Assembly: GCF_900188085.1 (NCBI RefSeq)
Contig: NZ_FZOU01000006.1
Location: forward strand, 248,001-312,000
Length of the DNA: 64,000 nucleotides
Origin: Granulicella rosea
GTDB lineage: Bacteria > Acidobacteriota > Terriglobia > Terriglobales > Acidobacteriaceae
Reading direction: 5' to 3'
Shown here: positions 50,668 through 59,699 of the stretch, piece after piece
Layout: the number at the start of each line of letters is the position of its first letter
How positions within the stretch are numbered: the first letter of the stretch is position 1
Translations under genes and position numbers: made by a program
The notes under the pieces: model-generated
What the model was told of the DNA's origin: nothing
What the model saw: only the letters and a program-made list of their open reading frames with translations
The model's database searches: none

Positions 50668-51521
50668 GCGCGCACCCGCGGGTTCTGGCTGTCATCGTGC
50701 TCTACCGCATGCAGGCAGAGGCCAGCCCGGCCTACCGCTCGTTGCGCGAGGCGTTGAACGCCCTCGCTCCAGAGCTGCGATTCGCCGTCGCCCTTTACGA
50801 CAACTCGCCGGTTGAGCATGCGCCGCCGGAGGACTTTCCCTGCGTCTATCGGCACGATCCGACGAATCCGGGACTCGCCAAACCCTACAACCGGGCGCTG
50901 CAGCTCGCGAAAGACAAGGGCGCGCACTGGCTGCTGCTGCTCGATCAGGATACGGTCGTCACGCCTGACTACCTGGAAGAACTGACAGCCGCCATCGAAG
51001 CGGTCGCCGGCAATGCCGAAGTAGCCGCGATCTGTCCCCGCCTCGTGGACGCCGGCTTGGTGTGCTCGCCCATTCACCCGCCAACCTGGGGACCTCCCGG
51101 CGCCTTTCCGCTGGAGGTCACCGGCATCGCCCCGGCAGCGGTGCAGCCATTCAACTCCGGCGCGCTGCTCAGGGTGGACGCAGTGGAGGCCATCGGCGGC
51201 TTCGACACCCGGTTCCCTCTCGACTATCTCGACCACGCCACCTTCGCCGCGCTGCAGCAGCGTGGCGGACGCATCTATCTGCTGCGTTCGGCGCTTGAAC
51301 ATCATCTTTCGTCGAACGAAGGCGGTCGAACCGATCCGGCCTTCGTCGCACGCAACCTCTCGATGCTCGACGCGGAGTACCGGTTCTATCGCATCCACGG
51401 CTCGGCGACGGATCGCTTTCTCCGCCGGCTGCGCCTGCTGCGCGCGGCAGCGGGCCGGATCGTGCGGAGAAAGGAGCCGGGGCAGACCGTGCGGCTGCTC
51501 CGGGCGGCGCTGCGGCCATGA
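50664..51521 (+). CDS. Glycosyltransferase family 2 (rhamnosyltransferase-like)
   Basis: A 285-residue GT-A enzyme. VLAVIVLYRMQ (7-17) begins the domain; NPGLAKPYNRALQLAKDKGAHWLLLLDQDTVV carries the LLDQD motif (about 91-96), the metal-binding acidic residue pair as in rhamnosyltransferases. FPLDYLDHATFAALQQRGG and HHLS are typical of the C-terminal half. Start is GTG at 50664, overlapping the flippase stop; its stop overlaps the next gene start (ATGA). Confidence 0.85.
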   Translation: MSAHPRVLAVIVLYRMQAEASPAYRSLREALNALAPELRFAVALYDNSPVEHAPPEDFPCVYRHDPTNPGLAKPYNRALQLAKDKGAHWLLLLDQDTVVTPDYLEELTAAIEAVAGNAEVAAICPRLVDAGLVCSPIHPPTWGPPGAFPLEVTGIAPAAVQPFNSGALLRVDAVEAIGGFDTRFPLDYLDHATFAALQQRGGRIYLLRSALEHHLSSNEGGRTDPAFVARNLSMLDAEYRFYRIHGSATDRFLRRLRLLRAAAGRIVRRKEPGQTVRLLRAALRP

Positions 51522-52495
51522 ACGAACTCCTCCAACCGGAAGCCGAGGTGCTGCTCGCGACCTTCAACGGCGCCCGCTTCCTCCGCGAGCAGATCGACTC
51601 CATTCTGTCGCAGACGTACGCGCCCCTGCGGATCGTCGTCTCGGACGACGGCTCCAGCGACGAGACGCCGGCCATCCTCGCCGAGTACGCCAGCCGCCTG
51701 CCGGACAGATTCCGCGTGCTTCCTTCCCGCAGGCCGACCGGCCACCCGAAGTGGAACTTCCTGCGGCTGATGCAGGCGTCCACCGCGCCTTACGTCTGCT
51801 TCGCCGATCAGGACGACGTCTGGCTGCCGGACAAGATATCCGCCACGATGCGCGCCATGCGGGAGCTGGAGCGAGTTCAACCCGCGGGCACGCCGCTCCT
51901 CGTCTTCACCGACCTGCGCGTGGTCGACGCGCAACTGCGCACCCTCCACGAATCCTACTGGGCGCGGAACCGGCTGCGCGTGAGCAACATCCACCGGCTG
52001 GCGCGCGTGCTGGGCGAGAATCCCGCCACCGGCTGCACCATGATGCTCAACCGCGCGCTCTGCGAGCTGGCCCGAGAGATGCCGGTCGAGGCTGAGATGC
52101 ACGATCGCTGGGCCGCTCTGCTGGCCGCCTCGCTTGGGGCGGCGGCGTATGTGTCCGAGCCGACGATGCTCTACCGCCAGCACGACCGCAATGTGATTGG
52201 ATCGGCTGCGCTCGACGAGTCGCTCGAAGGTCTGGCCGTCAGGGCGCTCAGCGACTCGAGCCGGAGACGAGAACGGCTGAAGAGCGAGCGGCAGGCAGAG
52301 GCGCTGCTGCGTCTGCACGGCGCTGCGATGTCCGAAGAGAAGAGGAAGTTGCTGGAGTCGTATCTCGAAAGCGGCCGCAGCGAGAGCAGTCTGCGGCGCG
52401 TCGGCCTGACGCTGCGTTACGGCTTCTTTCGCTCGGGGCTGCTCCGCAGTGCGGCGACCATCGCCGACCTCTGGAGAGCCCGCTCAAGCGACTAG
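51518..52495 (+). CDS. Glycosyltransferase family 2
   Basis: A 325-residue GT-A enzyme, last gene of the polysaccharide operon. EVLLATFNGARFLREQIDSILSQTY (9-33) and IVVSDDGSSDETPAIL form the donor site, YVCFADQDDVWLPDKI carries the DxDD metal site, and CTMMLNRALCELA with EMHDRWAA follows. Close to rhamnosyl- and other deoxysugar transferases by the FADQDD motif. The start overlaps the previous stop by 4 bp. Confidence 0.86.
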   Translation: MNELLQPEAEVLLATFNGARFLREQIDSILSQTYAPLRIVVSDDGSSDETPAILAEYASRLPDRFRVLPSRRPTGHPKWNFLRLMQASTAPYVCFADQDDVWLPDKISATMRAMRELERVQPAGTPLLVFTDLRVVDAQLRTLHESYWARNRLRVSNIHRLARVLGENPATGCTMMLNRALCELAREMPVEAEMHDRWAALLAASLGAAAYVSEPTMLYRQHDRNVIGSAALDESLEGLAVRALSDSSRRRERLKSERQAEALLRLHGAAMSEEKRKLLESYLESGRSESSLRRVGLTLRYGFFRSGLLRSAATIADLWRARSSD

Positions 52496-52505
52496 CAGCC
52501 TCGTA

Positions 52506-52982
52506 TTAGATATGGCAGCTCGCCATGCCGCGCTTTTCGAGATACCGCTGGTGGTACTCCTCAGCCTTCCAGAAGGTCGTGCTGGGTTCGACGGTGGTCA
52601 CGATCGGCTTGCGGAAGGCGCCGGATGCGGACAGCTCCGAGATCCTGGCCTTCGCCTCGGCGGTCTGCTGGTCGTTGTGGGTGAAGATGGCGCTGCGGTA
52701 CTGGCTGCCCCAGTCCGGTCCCTGCCGGTTGAGCTGCGTGGGATCGTGCAAGGTGAAAAAGGCGTCCAGCAGCGTCTCGTAGCGTACCCGGGAGTTGTCG
52801 AAGGTCACCTGCACCACCTCCGCGTGGCCGGTCCGGTCGGAACAGACCTCTTTATAGGTGGGGTGCTCCAGCTCGCCCCCCTCGTATCCGACTGCCGTAT
52901 CCAGCACCCCGGAGATCTCGCCGAACTTGACTTCGACGCCCCAAAAGCACCCTGCACCAAATGTCGCCTTTTCAATCGCCAC
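52506..52982 (-). CDS. msrA: Peptide-methionine (S)-S-oxide reductase
   Basis: A 158-residue cytoplasmic repair enzyme. The active-site motif GCFWG (11-15) has the catalytic Cys12; VGYEGGELEHPTYKEVCSDRTGHAEVVQV and HDPTQLNRQGPDWGSQYRS are family hallmarks. A resolving Cys is near the C-terminus (SCHI, 155-158). Reduces Met-S-sulfoxide in damaged proteins. Monocistronic; convergent with the polysaccharide operon. Confidence 0.94.
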   Translation of the reverse strand: MAIEKATFGAGCFWGVEVKFGEISGVLDTAVGYEGGELEHPTYKEVCSDRTGHAEVVQVTFDNSRVRYETLLDAFFTLHDPTQLNRQGPDWGSQYRSAIFTHNDQQTAEAKARISELSASGAFRKPIVTTVEPSTTFWKAEEYHQRYLEKRGMASCHI

Positions 52983-53231
52983 GCGTGTTGCTCCTTTGCA
53001 CTCTGATTGGATGCGCAGGAGTTCAAATAGTCCCTACGCGAATATGAAAAACGGGAGTATTTTCGGCTTCGTATCCAGAACGGTCAAGCCCTGTGCCGCT
53101 CCACGACAGCAGCATCCAAAAGACCAGCAGGATTCGATACCCTGGACTGGAGTCTGGGCACGCCCTGCCTTGGGTGCGCCGGGAGAGCAAACGCAGGTTC
53201 TCGACTTCGTTCAGGATGACGGACGTCTTTG

Positions 53232-54179
53232 CTAGCTGGACCGGCGGCTGGGCGACGACTTCGATGAAAACTGCTTGCGCGCGCCGAACTTCGGCTTCGC
53301 CTTTACCGGCGCCTTCAGCTTGGCGAACTCCGGCAGATTCTTCTTCGGGACGACCTTCTTGCCCTTGGCCGCGCGATCCAGCGCCTGCACCTCGCCCGGC
53401 GTCAGCTCGCGGAACTCGCCCGGCGGCACATCCAGCCGCAGCGCGCCGTAGCCGATGCGGCGAATCTTTTCGACGTGGTGGCCGATCTCCTCGAACATCT
53501 TGCGCAACTGGCGGTTGCGTCCCTCGGTCAAGGTCAGCTCGTACCACGGGTTGTCGCCGCCACGCACCAGCTCTACCTTCGCCGGCGCAGTCAAGATGCG
53601 GTCGCGGCGACCCGCGCGCACCTCGTCCAGACGCCCGCGGTCGATCATGATGCCGCGCCGGATCTGGTCGATCATCTCAGGCGTCGGATTGCCCGCGACC
53701 TTTACCAGATACGTCTTCTCGACGCCCGCCGCCGCCTTCGAAAGCGAGTTCGCCAGCGCGCCGTCGTTGGTCATCAGCAGCAGACCTTCGGAGAGATAGT
53801 CCAGCCGCCCGACCGGGTACAGGCGCACGGAGTCGCCGTGCGGGCCGTGCTTGGGCGTCATCAACTGCATGACCGTGGGGCGCTTCTGCGGATCGTCCAG
53901 CGTCGTGACGTAACCGCGCGGCTTGTTCAGCATGTAGTAGCGCTGCTGCTCCGGCCCATGCAGCAGCTTGCCGTCGACGCGGATATGGTCCTTCGTCGCG
54001 TCGGCGCGTGTGCCGAGCTCGGTGACGGTCGTGCCGTTGACCTGCACGCGGCCTTCGAGGATGATCTCCTCGGCCTTGCGGCGGCTGGCAATGCCGGCCT
54101 GCGCGAGTATCTTCTGGAGACGGTCGCCGGTGGGAGCTTCGGCTGCGGGGACGGATTTCTTGGCGGGGGTCTTGCTCAT
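53232..54179 (-). CDS. Pseudouridine synthase (RluB/RsuA type)
   Basis: A 315-residue RNA-modifying enzyme. An S4 RNA-binding domain spans about 18-65 (LQKILAQAGIASRRKAEEII) and the catalytic domain about 80-260. GRLDYLSEGLLL (124-135) holds catalytic Asp127; LNKPRGYVTT and EGRNRQLRKMFE are conserved. The tail (about 275-315) is Lys/Ser-rich. It makes pseudouridine in 23S or 16S rRNA. A dispersed-repeat fragment (GTTCAGGATGACGG) lies just downstream of the stop. Confidence 0.9.
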   Translation of the reverse strand: MSKTPAKKSVPAAEAPTGDRLQKILAQAGIASRRKAEEIILEGRVQVNGTTVTELGTRADATKDHIRVDGKLLHGPEQQRYYMLNKPRGYVTTLDDPQKRPTVMQLMTPKHGPHGDSVRLYPVGRLDYLSEGLLLMTNDGALANSLSKAAAGVEKTYLVKVAGNPTPEMIDQIRRGIMIDRGRLDEVRAGRRDRILTAPAKVELVRGGDNPWYELTLTEGRNRQLRKMFEEIGHHVEKIRRIGYGALRLDVPPGEFRELTPGEVQALDRAAKGKKVVPKKNLPEFAKLKAPVKAKPKFGARKQFSSKSSPSRRSS

Positions 54180-54251
54180 GGTATTTCCAGCTTTCCGACT
54201 GCGGAGTGGCTCATCGCGGTCCTGCACCTGCATAGTGCTCTCTTAGTGTAG

Positions 54252-54330
54252 CCCCAAACTACCGTCATCTCGACCGGAGCGCAGCGGAGTGGAGAGAGCC
54301 CCGCATCTCGCCTTTGCCGTTGCCTGTTCC
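54252..54330. repeat. Dispersed repeat overlapping CDS end
   Basis: Second copy of the repeat at 9848-9925. On the minus strand it supplies about the last 15 codons and the stop of the phosphatidyltransferase gene. Confidence 0.7.
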
Positions 54331-54906
54331 CTTCCGGATGCTCCAAGCCGCGCGCAACGTCTTCACATCGCGCGTCCAGACCGGCAGCATGATCGACATC
54401 GCCAGGTTTTCGAGGTTGCTCGCGATCGCCATGCACAGCGCGACTGGAATCAACACGTTCGGCCTGCCCATCGCGAAGGTCGCCGTCACCCCCACGGCCA
54501 GCACCAGCCCGAGCGACTTCGCAAGATACGAGTGGTAGCTGCCGGGCTTGCCGTACTTCCAGAAATCGAAGGCGAAGCGCGAGACCTCCGCCGCCAACAG
54601 CCCCGCGAGCAGGCCGCCCCAGGTACGCCAGATCTGCGGCTGGCCGATCCAGAGCGCGATGCCCACGCAGAGGTAAAAGAGCGTGTCGGCCATGGAGTCG
54701 AACAGCCGCACGCCGGCCGTGTCGCAGCCCCAGCGCCTCGCCAGCACGCCGTCGTAGATATCCGACACCAGCGCCATCACGATGATGCCCGCCAGTGCGT
54801 AGCCGTTCCAGTTCGAACGCTGGCCCGCGATCAGGACGAAGCCCAGCAGCGCCCGTCCGCTCGCCATGCCCCATGGAATCCACTCTTTACGAAAGCTCTT
54901 CAACAT
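54265..54906 (-). CDS. CDP-alcohol phosphatidyltransferase
   Basis: A 213-residue membrane enzyme that joins a CDP-activated lipid with an alcohol. The family motif spans SDIYDGVLARRWG...DSMAD (48-74), with Asp49, Asp52, Asp70 and Asp74; the usual Gly before the last two Asp is displaced by one residue. About six hydrophobic segments. GGAGG lies eight bases before the ATG at 54906. The C-terminal tail (SLHSAALRSR) comes from a dispersed repeat and is probably not native. Substrate alcohol not determined. Confidence 0.82.
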   Translation of the reverse strand: MLKSFRKEWIPWGMASGRALLGFVLIAGQRSNWNGYALAGIIVMALVSDIYDGVLARRWGCDTAGVRLFDSMADTLFYLCVGIALWIGQPQIWRTWGGLLAGLLAAEVSRFAFDFWKYGKPGSYHSYLAKSLGLVLAVGVTATFAMGRPNVLIPVALCMAIASNLENLAMSIMLPVWTRDVKTLRAAWSIRKGTGNGKGEMRGSLHSAALRSR

Positions 54907-54997
54907 CGCAACCACCTCCCCGGCAGATGTGCCGATGAGGTGAGCGTAGGCCTGCGGGAGAGGCCATTTCAGGGCGTGTGGGACAGTTTCTTGAGTG

Positions 54998-55399
54998 TCA
55001 CAGGAGGAGGTCGCCAGGTTCGATTTCGGCGGATTCGCCCGCGAAGTGCATGTAGGAGTTCCAGTCGCCCATGAAGATGGAATAGCGAAAGACGGCATCC
55101 CCGACAGGTGGGAGATGGCTGCTGTCGATCTGCCAGGGACGCGTTTCAATACCGTCGATATAGCTGAGCTTGCTGGTATCTCCAGGGGCGATCGGAGGAG
55201 GACCGTCGATGACTAGATATCGCAGGCCTCGGATTAGAACCGTGCCAACGCTGTAATCAGGGTTTCCTTGCGGGTAAGCCGAAACATCCAGCTTCAATTC
55301 CAAGCGAAGTTCGCACTTGGTGTAATCGACATTCAGGCCAAGCAAGTAAGCGTCATGGAGACCGTTCGGCAGGCGGTTCGACAACTCTTCCATCGTCAT
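54998..55399 (-). CDS. Hypothetical protein
   Basis: A 133-residue soluble, mostly beta protein. It has LPNGLHDAYLLGLNVDY (10-26) near the start, LRLELKLDV, IRGLRYLVIDG and a C-terminal SIFMGDWNSYMHF. The LHDA(Y)LL start is shared by small uncharacterised or immunity-type proteins, but no family is firmly recognised. Start at 55399 or 55393; no clear ribosome site. Located 91 bp upstream of the phosphatidyltransferase. Confidence 0.55.
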   Translation of the reverse strand: MTMEELSNRLPNGLHDAYLLGLNVDYTKCELRLELKLDVSAYPQGNPDYSVGTVLIRGLRYLVIDGPPPIAPGDTSKLSYIDGIETRPWQIDSSHLPPVGDAVFRYSIFMGDWNSYMHFAGESAEIEPGDLLL

Positions 55400-55443
55400 G
55401 GATACAACGTATCAGGCGCTGATAGATCAGCAACACTCGATCT

Positions 55444-55610
55444 GTTAAGGGCATGGCTTCAGCCATGCCGCCCCGTTCGGCCACGGATCGGCTTCAGCCG
55501 CTGGGGTACGGCTTCTGTCCGGGCTGCCCAGGAACGAAGGGCGTACCTCAGCGGCTAAAGCCGTAATGCAAATGCGGCGACTGTGGCACGGCTGAAGCCG
55601 TGCCCTTAAC
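55444..55610. repeat. Dispersed ~167-bp inverted-repeat (REPIN-like) element, copy B
   Basis: Begins GTTAAGGGCATGGCTTCAGC and ends in its near complement (GGCACGGCTGAAGCCGTGCC then CTTAAC). It aligns with the reverse complement of copy A (20549-20717) including the internal GCGGCTAAAGCCG palindrome and GTACCTC. Confidence 0.8.
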
Positions 55611-55622
55611 AAGACACGACTC

Positions 55623-56540
55623 TTACAGTAGCGGCGTATCCGCGACGCTATACCGCGCCAGTTCGGCCTTCGACGAGTCCGCCAGCAGCGGAAACAGAAT
55701 CAGGTGCGGGCGCCGCGGCAGGCTCGGCACGGACGCGGTGTACGAGTCGCACAGAATCGCCGTCGCCTGTTCGAGGCCGCGCGTCCACCGGGGCTGGCGG
55801 GCGTTGCGGAAGATCAGCACGTCCGCCGGAATGCCCGCCGCGATCAGCATCGTGCGCGCGATCTCCAGAAACTCCGGCCAGTGCGAGACGACCGCCAGTA
55901 GATGTCCCTTCGGCGCCGGCATCCAGGGCGTCAGCCAGCTCTGCGCGGAGCGGATCGCCAGCGTCGTCAGCTCGACGCCCGGCGGCAGCAGCGCGCGCAC
56001 CTGCGCGGTCTTGCTGGGGCGGCAGAGCGGGATCGCCCCGGCGAGAATCCTGCGGTCTTTGCAATCTTCGAACGAGGCCTCGGCGACGGGAAAGGCCGTC
56101 GCCTGGCGAATCTCGTGCAGAAGAATCCGCCGCATCTCCGGGTCGGGATCGATCAGCAGCAGATGGTCGGGCGGCGGAGCCTCCAGCCACCGGGCCACCC
56201 GCGCCCGCACGGCGGCGGCAGGCAGGTTCAGCTCGCGCACAACCCGAAAAAATCCCGCAATGTGCTGGTCGAGGATCTGCTCCGGCGTGCTGGGCGCATC
56301 GGCATTGGCCCGGACGTAGACGCCGCTTCCGTGTCGATTTTCCGTCCATCCGTCCCGCTCGAGCTGCCGGTAGCCCGCGCTGATCGTGTTCGGGTGTAGC
56401 GCAAACCGCCGCGCCAGCTCGCGCGTGCTTGGCAGCCGGTCGCCCGGCTTCAGGTCGCCCGAGAGGATCGCCAGCTCCACCTGCGTGGCGAGCTGACGGT
56501 AGATCGGAACCTCGCTGCTGGACGAAAACCAAAGGCGCAT
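55623..56540 (-). CDS. GntR-family transcriptional regulator
   Basis: A 305-residue regulator. The N-terminal winged helix-turn-helix (about 8-75: VPIYRQLATQVELAILSGDLKPGDRLPSTREL, then LHPNTISAGYRQLERDGW) is typical of the GntR/YtrA type. The remaining 220 residues are an alpha/beta effector domain of unusual length for YtrA regulators, without the aminotransferase motifs of the MocR class. It is divergent from the NAD(P)H-binding gene at 56645, which it may control. Confidence 0.83.
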   Translation of the reverse strand: MRLWFSSSSEVPIYRQLATQVELAILSGDLKPGDRLPSTRELARRFALHPNTISAGYRQLERDGWTENRHGSGVYVRANADAPSTPEQILDQHIAGFFRVVRELNLPAAAVRARVARWLEAPPPDHLLLIDPDPEMRRILLHEIRQATAFPVAEASFEDCKDRRILAGAIPLCRPSKTAQVRALLPPGVELTTLAIRSAQSWLTPWMPAPKGHLLAVVSHWPEFLEIARTMLIAAGIPADVLIFRNARQPRWTRGLEQATAILCDSYTASVPSLPRRPHLILFPLLADSSKAELARYSVADTPLL

Positions 56541-56644
56541 ATCCGCCACTCTATCGCGTTTTCAGCGAGTTGCGTTGCGCGTCCAATGCGTGGGCAATCG
56601 CATCTACTTTTGAGACGCACGAAAGATTTCAAGGAGCTTCGCAC

Positions 56645-57268
56645 ATGAATGTCACCCTCTACGGCGCAACCGGTAAGACCGGTCAGCGCATCCTGAAGGA
56701 GCTGCAAGCGCGCGGCCACCACGTCACCGCCGTCGCACGCGATCCTTCGAAGCTGCCCGCCGGCGTCCCGGCCAAACAGGACGACCTTTCGGATGTCGAC
56801 CGGATCGCCGCGACCATCGCCGGCGCGGACGCCGTCGTCAGCGCCTACGCGCCGCCGGCGGACGACACCGACCAGGTGCTGGGCGTGACGGAGCGCCAGA
56901 TCGCGGCGATTGCAAAGGCCGGCCATGCGCGGCTGATCGTGGTGGGCGGCGCCGCTTCGCTCGAGGTCGCGCCGGGCGTGACGCTGCTCGCCTCCGGTCA
57001 CCTGCCGGCGCCCTGGGTCGCCATCGCGACCTCGCACTCGAAGGTGCTCGACCTGCTGAAGACGTCGTCCATCGACTGGACCTACTTCAGCCCCGCCGCC
57101 TTCTTCGAGCCCGGCGAGCGCACCGGCAAGTTCCGCCTGGGTAAGGACCAGCTCGTTGCCGACGCCCAGGGCAACAGCCGCATCTCGCTCGAGGACTACG
57201 CGATCGCGCTGGTCGATGAACTCGAAAAGCCGCAGCATCGTCGGGAGCGCTTCACGATCGGCTACTGA
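56645..57268 (+). CDS. NAD(P)H-binding protein, atypical short-chain dehydrogenase (NmrA-like)
   Basis: A 207-residue Rossmann-fold protein. The N-terminal loop YGATGKTGQ (5-13) binds NAD(P)H; VTAVARDPSKL and VVGGAASL are typical of the NmrA/BVR-B group. The usual Tyr-x3-Lys catalytic pair is absent, as in that group, so it may be a redox sensor or flavin/quinone reductase. AAGGAG precedes the ATG. It is flanked by a divergent GntR and a convergent LysR regulator. Confidence 0.85.
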   Translation: MNVTLYGATGKTGQRILKELQARGHHVTAVARDPSKLPAGVPAKQDDLSDVDRIAATIAGADAVVSAYAPPADDTDQVLGVTERQIAAIAKAGHARLIVVGGAASLEVAPGVTLLASGHLPAPWVAIATSHSKVLDLLKTSSIDWTYFSPAAFFEPGERTGKFRLGKDQLVADAQGNSRISLEDYAIALVDELEKPQHRRERFTIGY

Positions 57269-57275
57269 ACCAAGG

Positions 57276-57303
57276 CGCCCTCCGCAAGCGATCGCGGAGG
57301 GCG
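57276..57303 (+). terminator. Terminator of the NAD(P)H-binding gene
   Basis: A 10-bp perfect stem (CGCCCTCCGC / GCGGAGGGCG) with an 8-nt loop, followed by TTTTC, eight bases past the stop. Confidence 0.88.
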
Positions 57304-57315
57304 TTTTCATGATCT

Positions 57316-58212
57316 TTACTCGTCCGGATTCGGCCGCACCAGCCCCGTGGCGACGGTGAAGAAGACATTCCCCGCCCGGCTGAGCGCGCGGTGCTTGTGC
57401 GAGATCAGCCCCAGGTCGCGAGGCAGCTCGACGCCTTCGATGGTCAGGGCCTTCACCTGTTCTGCGCGCAGCTCCGCCAGCACGTTGATGCGCGGCAGGA
57501 AGCCGATGCCGATCTCGGCCAGGATCAGCCGCTTCATCAGCTCGTTCGAGTCGAGTTCCATGCCGATCTTCGGCGTCAGCTTGCGCTCGGCGAAGAGGTT
57601 GTCCAGATGCTCGCGGCGCCGGCCCTGCGACGGCACCAGCAGGCTGTAGCGAGCGAGCTTTTCGAGCGTCACCGAGCTTTCGGCCGCCAACGGATGCTTC
57701 GCCGGGACGACCAGCACCAGCTCGTCCTTATGGATCGTCTCGACGTGCAGGCGGCTGTCGCGCACCGGCAGCGAGACGACGCCGAAGTCGACCTCGCGGT
57801 TCAGCACCGACTCGATCGTCTTCGTCCGCTCTGCGCGCACGATGTTCAGCGCCACGCGTGAGTACTGACGCTTGAACTTGCTGAAAAATATGGGCAGTAC
57901 GTACAGCGCCGTCGAGTCGTTCGCGCTGACCGTGAGCGTGCCGCGCGGCGAGCGTTCGAGGTCGCCGATGGTCAGCAGAATGTGGTTGAGCCGCGAGAGC
58001 GACTCCTCCGCAAACGGCTCGAAGACGCGGCCCGCCGCCGTCAGCGTCACCTTGCCGCCGCCGCGTTCGAGCAGGCGATGACCGAGCGAGGCCTCGAGCG
58101 AGCGAATCTGCGCCGAGATAGAGGGTTGAGTCACCAGCAGCTTCTCCGCGGCGCGAGAAAAGCTCTTCTGCCGAGAGACCTCGAGGAACGTCTTGAGATG
58201 ATCGAAATCCAT
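57316..58212 (-). CDS. LysR-family transcriptional regulator
   Basis: A 298-residue LTTR. The helix-turn-helix lies at about 1-60 (FDHLKTFLEVSRQKSFSRAAEKLLVTQPSISAQIRSLEASLG), and the periplasmic-binding-protein-like effector domain at about 90-290. It is close to CysB/Cbl-type and oxidative-stress regulators only in general shape; the effector is unknown. It does not sit divergent from an obvious target: its upstream neighbour copD runs the same way. Confidence 0.9.
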   Translation of the reverse strand: MDFDHLKTFLEVSRQKSFSRAAEKLLVTQPSISAQIRSLEASLGHRLLERGGGKVTLTAAGRVFEPFAEESLSRLNHILLTIGDLERSPRGTLTVSANDSTALYVLPIFFSKFKRQYSRVALNIVRAERTKTIESVLNREVDFGVVSLPVRDSRLHVETIHKDELVLVVPAKHPLAAESSVTLEKLARYSLLVPSQGRRREHLDNLFAERKLTPKIGMELDSNELMKRLILAEIGIGFLPRINVLAELRAEQVKALTIEGVELPRDLGLISHKHRALSRAGNVFFTVATGLVRPNPDE

Positions 58213-58417
58213 GTATCCACTCGTCCATCGTCGAAGGAACCCGTGACTACGGTGTCGGGCGGGAACAGAGTCGGCGCAAAGTTTGATTACTACGTCCGGT
58301 GAGACGACAGTAGCATGCGCGGAGGTTCAATGCCAAACGCATTCCATGCGCTTCGCAGAACTTATGTGCATATAAACCAGATAAATGACTTGATAGTCAG
58401 TCGCGTCGATTGGCGCA

Positions 58418-59299
58418 TCACTCGCCCGGAGGCGGCATATTGGCGAGCCACGCCGAGAGAATCAGCACCGCGACCATCGCCCAGGCTTCGGCCCGCAGCA
58501 GCCTCGCGGCGCGCGTCTTCGCCGCCTCCGGCCAGTCGTCCGGCGTTCTCAACCCCAGTCGATTCAGGCCTCCGAGCAGGACCGCCAATGTGACGCAGGC
58601 GACCTTCGCGTAGAGAATCCAGGCCCATCCGGCGCCGCGCAGCAGGTGTAGATCGCCGCCAACCTGCCGCCACGCCTTCACCACGCCCGACAGCGCGACG
58701 ACCGCCACCGCCCAGGTGCTGACGGTCGAAAGCGATGCAACATATTTGCGCGGAGTTGGCAGTGCGACGCCAGCGTTCGCCCGAACCAGGCGCGGAAGAA
58801 CCAGCAGCCCGGAGACGAGGACGCCGCCGCTCCAAAGCGCCATGGCGGAGAGATGCAGCGCCTGCAGCAGTTCCGCGAGGCTCCAGTCGCCATCGACCGC
58901 CGCATGGCCGGTGGCCGAGCGCAGCAGGATGACCACGGCGAGCAGCAGCGCCGAACCGGCGGCCTTCACTTTGGACGTGAGCGGCAGCAGCGTCCAGCCG
59001 GCCAGCAGGGAGGTCGCGATCAGGATGTACTCAGTCAGCCGCCCGGCGTGGGTGGAGAGCACGTCCGGCATGGCCGCCATCACGGCATGGGGCGCGCTCG
59101 CGCCGGACATGGTCATGACCATGAGAAGAAGCTGCGCCGCAACCGCCAGGAAGAGCAGGATCGCCGGCAGACGCAGCCGATTCGCAGAGAGGAAACCGCC
59201 GCGCAGCCAGAGCAGCGCCAGCAAAAGCCCGCAGATCAGGGCGAGGCTCGCGTCCACCACGATGGCCGCGAGAATGCGCGGCAGCAGAAGCTGGTCCAG
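58418..59299 (-). CDS. copD: CopD-like copper-resistance membrane protein
   Basis: A membrane protein of about 293 residues with about eight transmembrane segments and the CopD domain: HLSAMALWSGGVLVSGLLVLPRLV, then WAVAVVALSGVVKAW and WILYAKVACVTLAVLLGGLNRLGL. It should move copper across the inner membrane with CopC. Start chosen as CTG at 59299, which has a perfect AGGAGG five bases upstream and lies 12 bp after the copC stop; the nearest GTG is at 59260, without a ribosome site. Confidence 0.8.
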   Translation of the reverse strand: MDQLLLPRILAAIVVDASLALICGLLLALLWLRGGFLSANRLRLPAILLFLAVAAQLLLMVMTMSGASAPHAVMAAMPDVLSTHAGRLTEYILIATSLLAGWTLLPLTSKVKAAGSALLLAVVILLRSATGHAAVDGDWSLAELLQALHLSAMALWSGGVLVSGLLVLPRLVRANAGVALPTPRKYVASLSTVSTWAVAVVALSGVVKAWRQVGGDLHLLRGAGWAWILYAKVACVTLAVLLGGLNRLGLRTPDDWPEAAKTRAARLLRAEAWAMVAVLILSAWLANMPPPGE

Positions 59300-59311
59300 A
59301 ACGGCCTCCTG

Positions 59312-59665
59312 CTACTTGACCGAGAAGGAGTAGTCGCCGTCCATCTTGTGGCCGTCCGGCGCGGTCGAAACCCAGTGTACGAAGTAGGTGCCGGGCGCGA
59401 GCGTGGGCAGGGCGAGCGTCAAATGCTTCGGATCGGCCGGGTCGGCCTTCGAGTGCTCGGTGCTCAGCGTTTTGCCGGCGGCGTCGGTCAGAGCCAGCGA
59501 GCTGAACTTCGGCTCCAGCGCCTCGGTGAAGACGACCGAGACCTCGGACGGAGCGGCGACGGTCGAGTTCGCCGCCGGAACCATGACCTTCGGACGCGAG
59601 TGCGCGAAGGCAGGCAGCGCGGCGAACAGGACGGTTGAGAGAACGAGTGCGGGGCGCTTCAGCAT
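59312..59665 (-). CDS. copC: CopC-domain periplasmic copper-binding protein
   Basis: A 117-residue small exported protein. After the signal peptide (1-21, LPAFA), the mature chain begins with His (AHSRPKVMVPAANS), the first copper(II) ligand of CopC. The conserved segment FVHWVSTAPDGHKMDGDYSFSV at the C-terminus contains a further His. AAGGAG precedes the ATG. It binds Cu(II) in the periplasm and hands it to CopD. Confidence 0.88.
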   Translation of the reverse strand: MLKRPALVLSTVLFAALPAFAHSRPKVMVPAANSTVAAPSEVSVVFTEALEPKFSSLALTDAAGKTLSTEHSKADPADPKHLTLALPTLAPGTYFVHWVSTAPDGHKMDGDYSFSVK

Positions 59666-59699
59666 CGTTGTAACTCCTTGTTCGAAGACTGGTAAGAGG

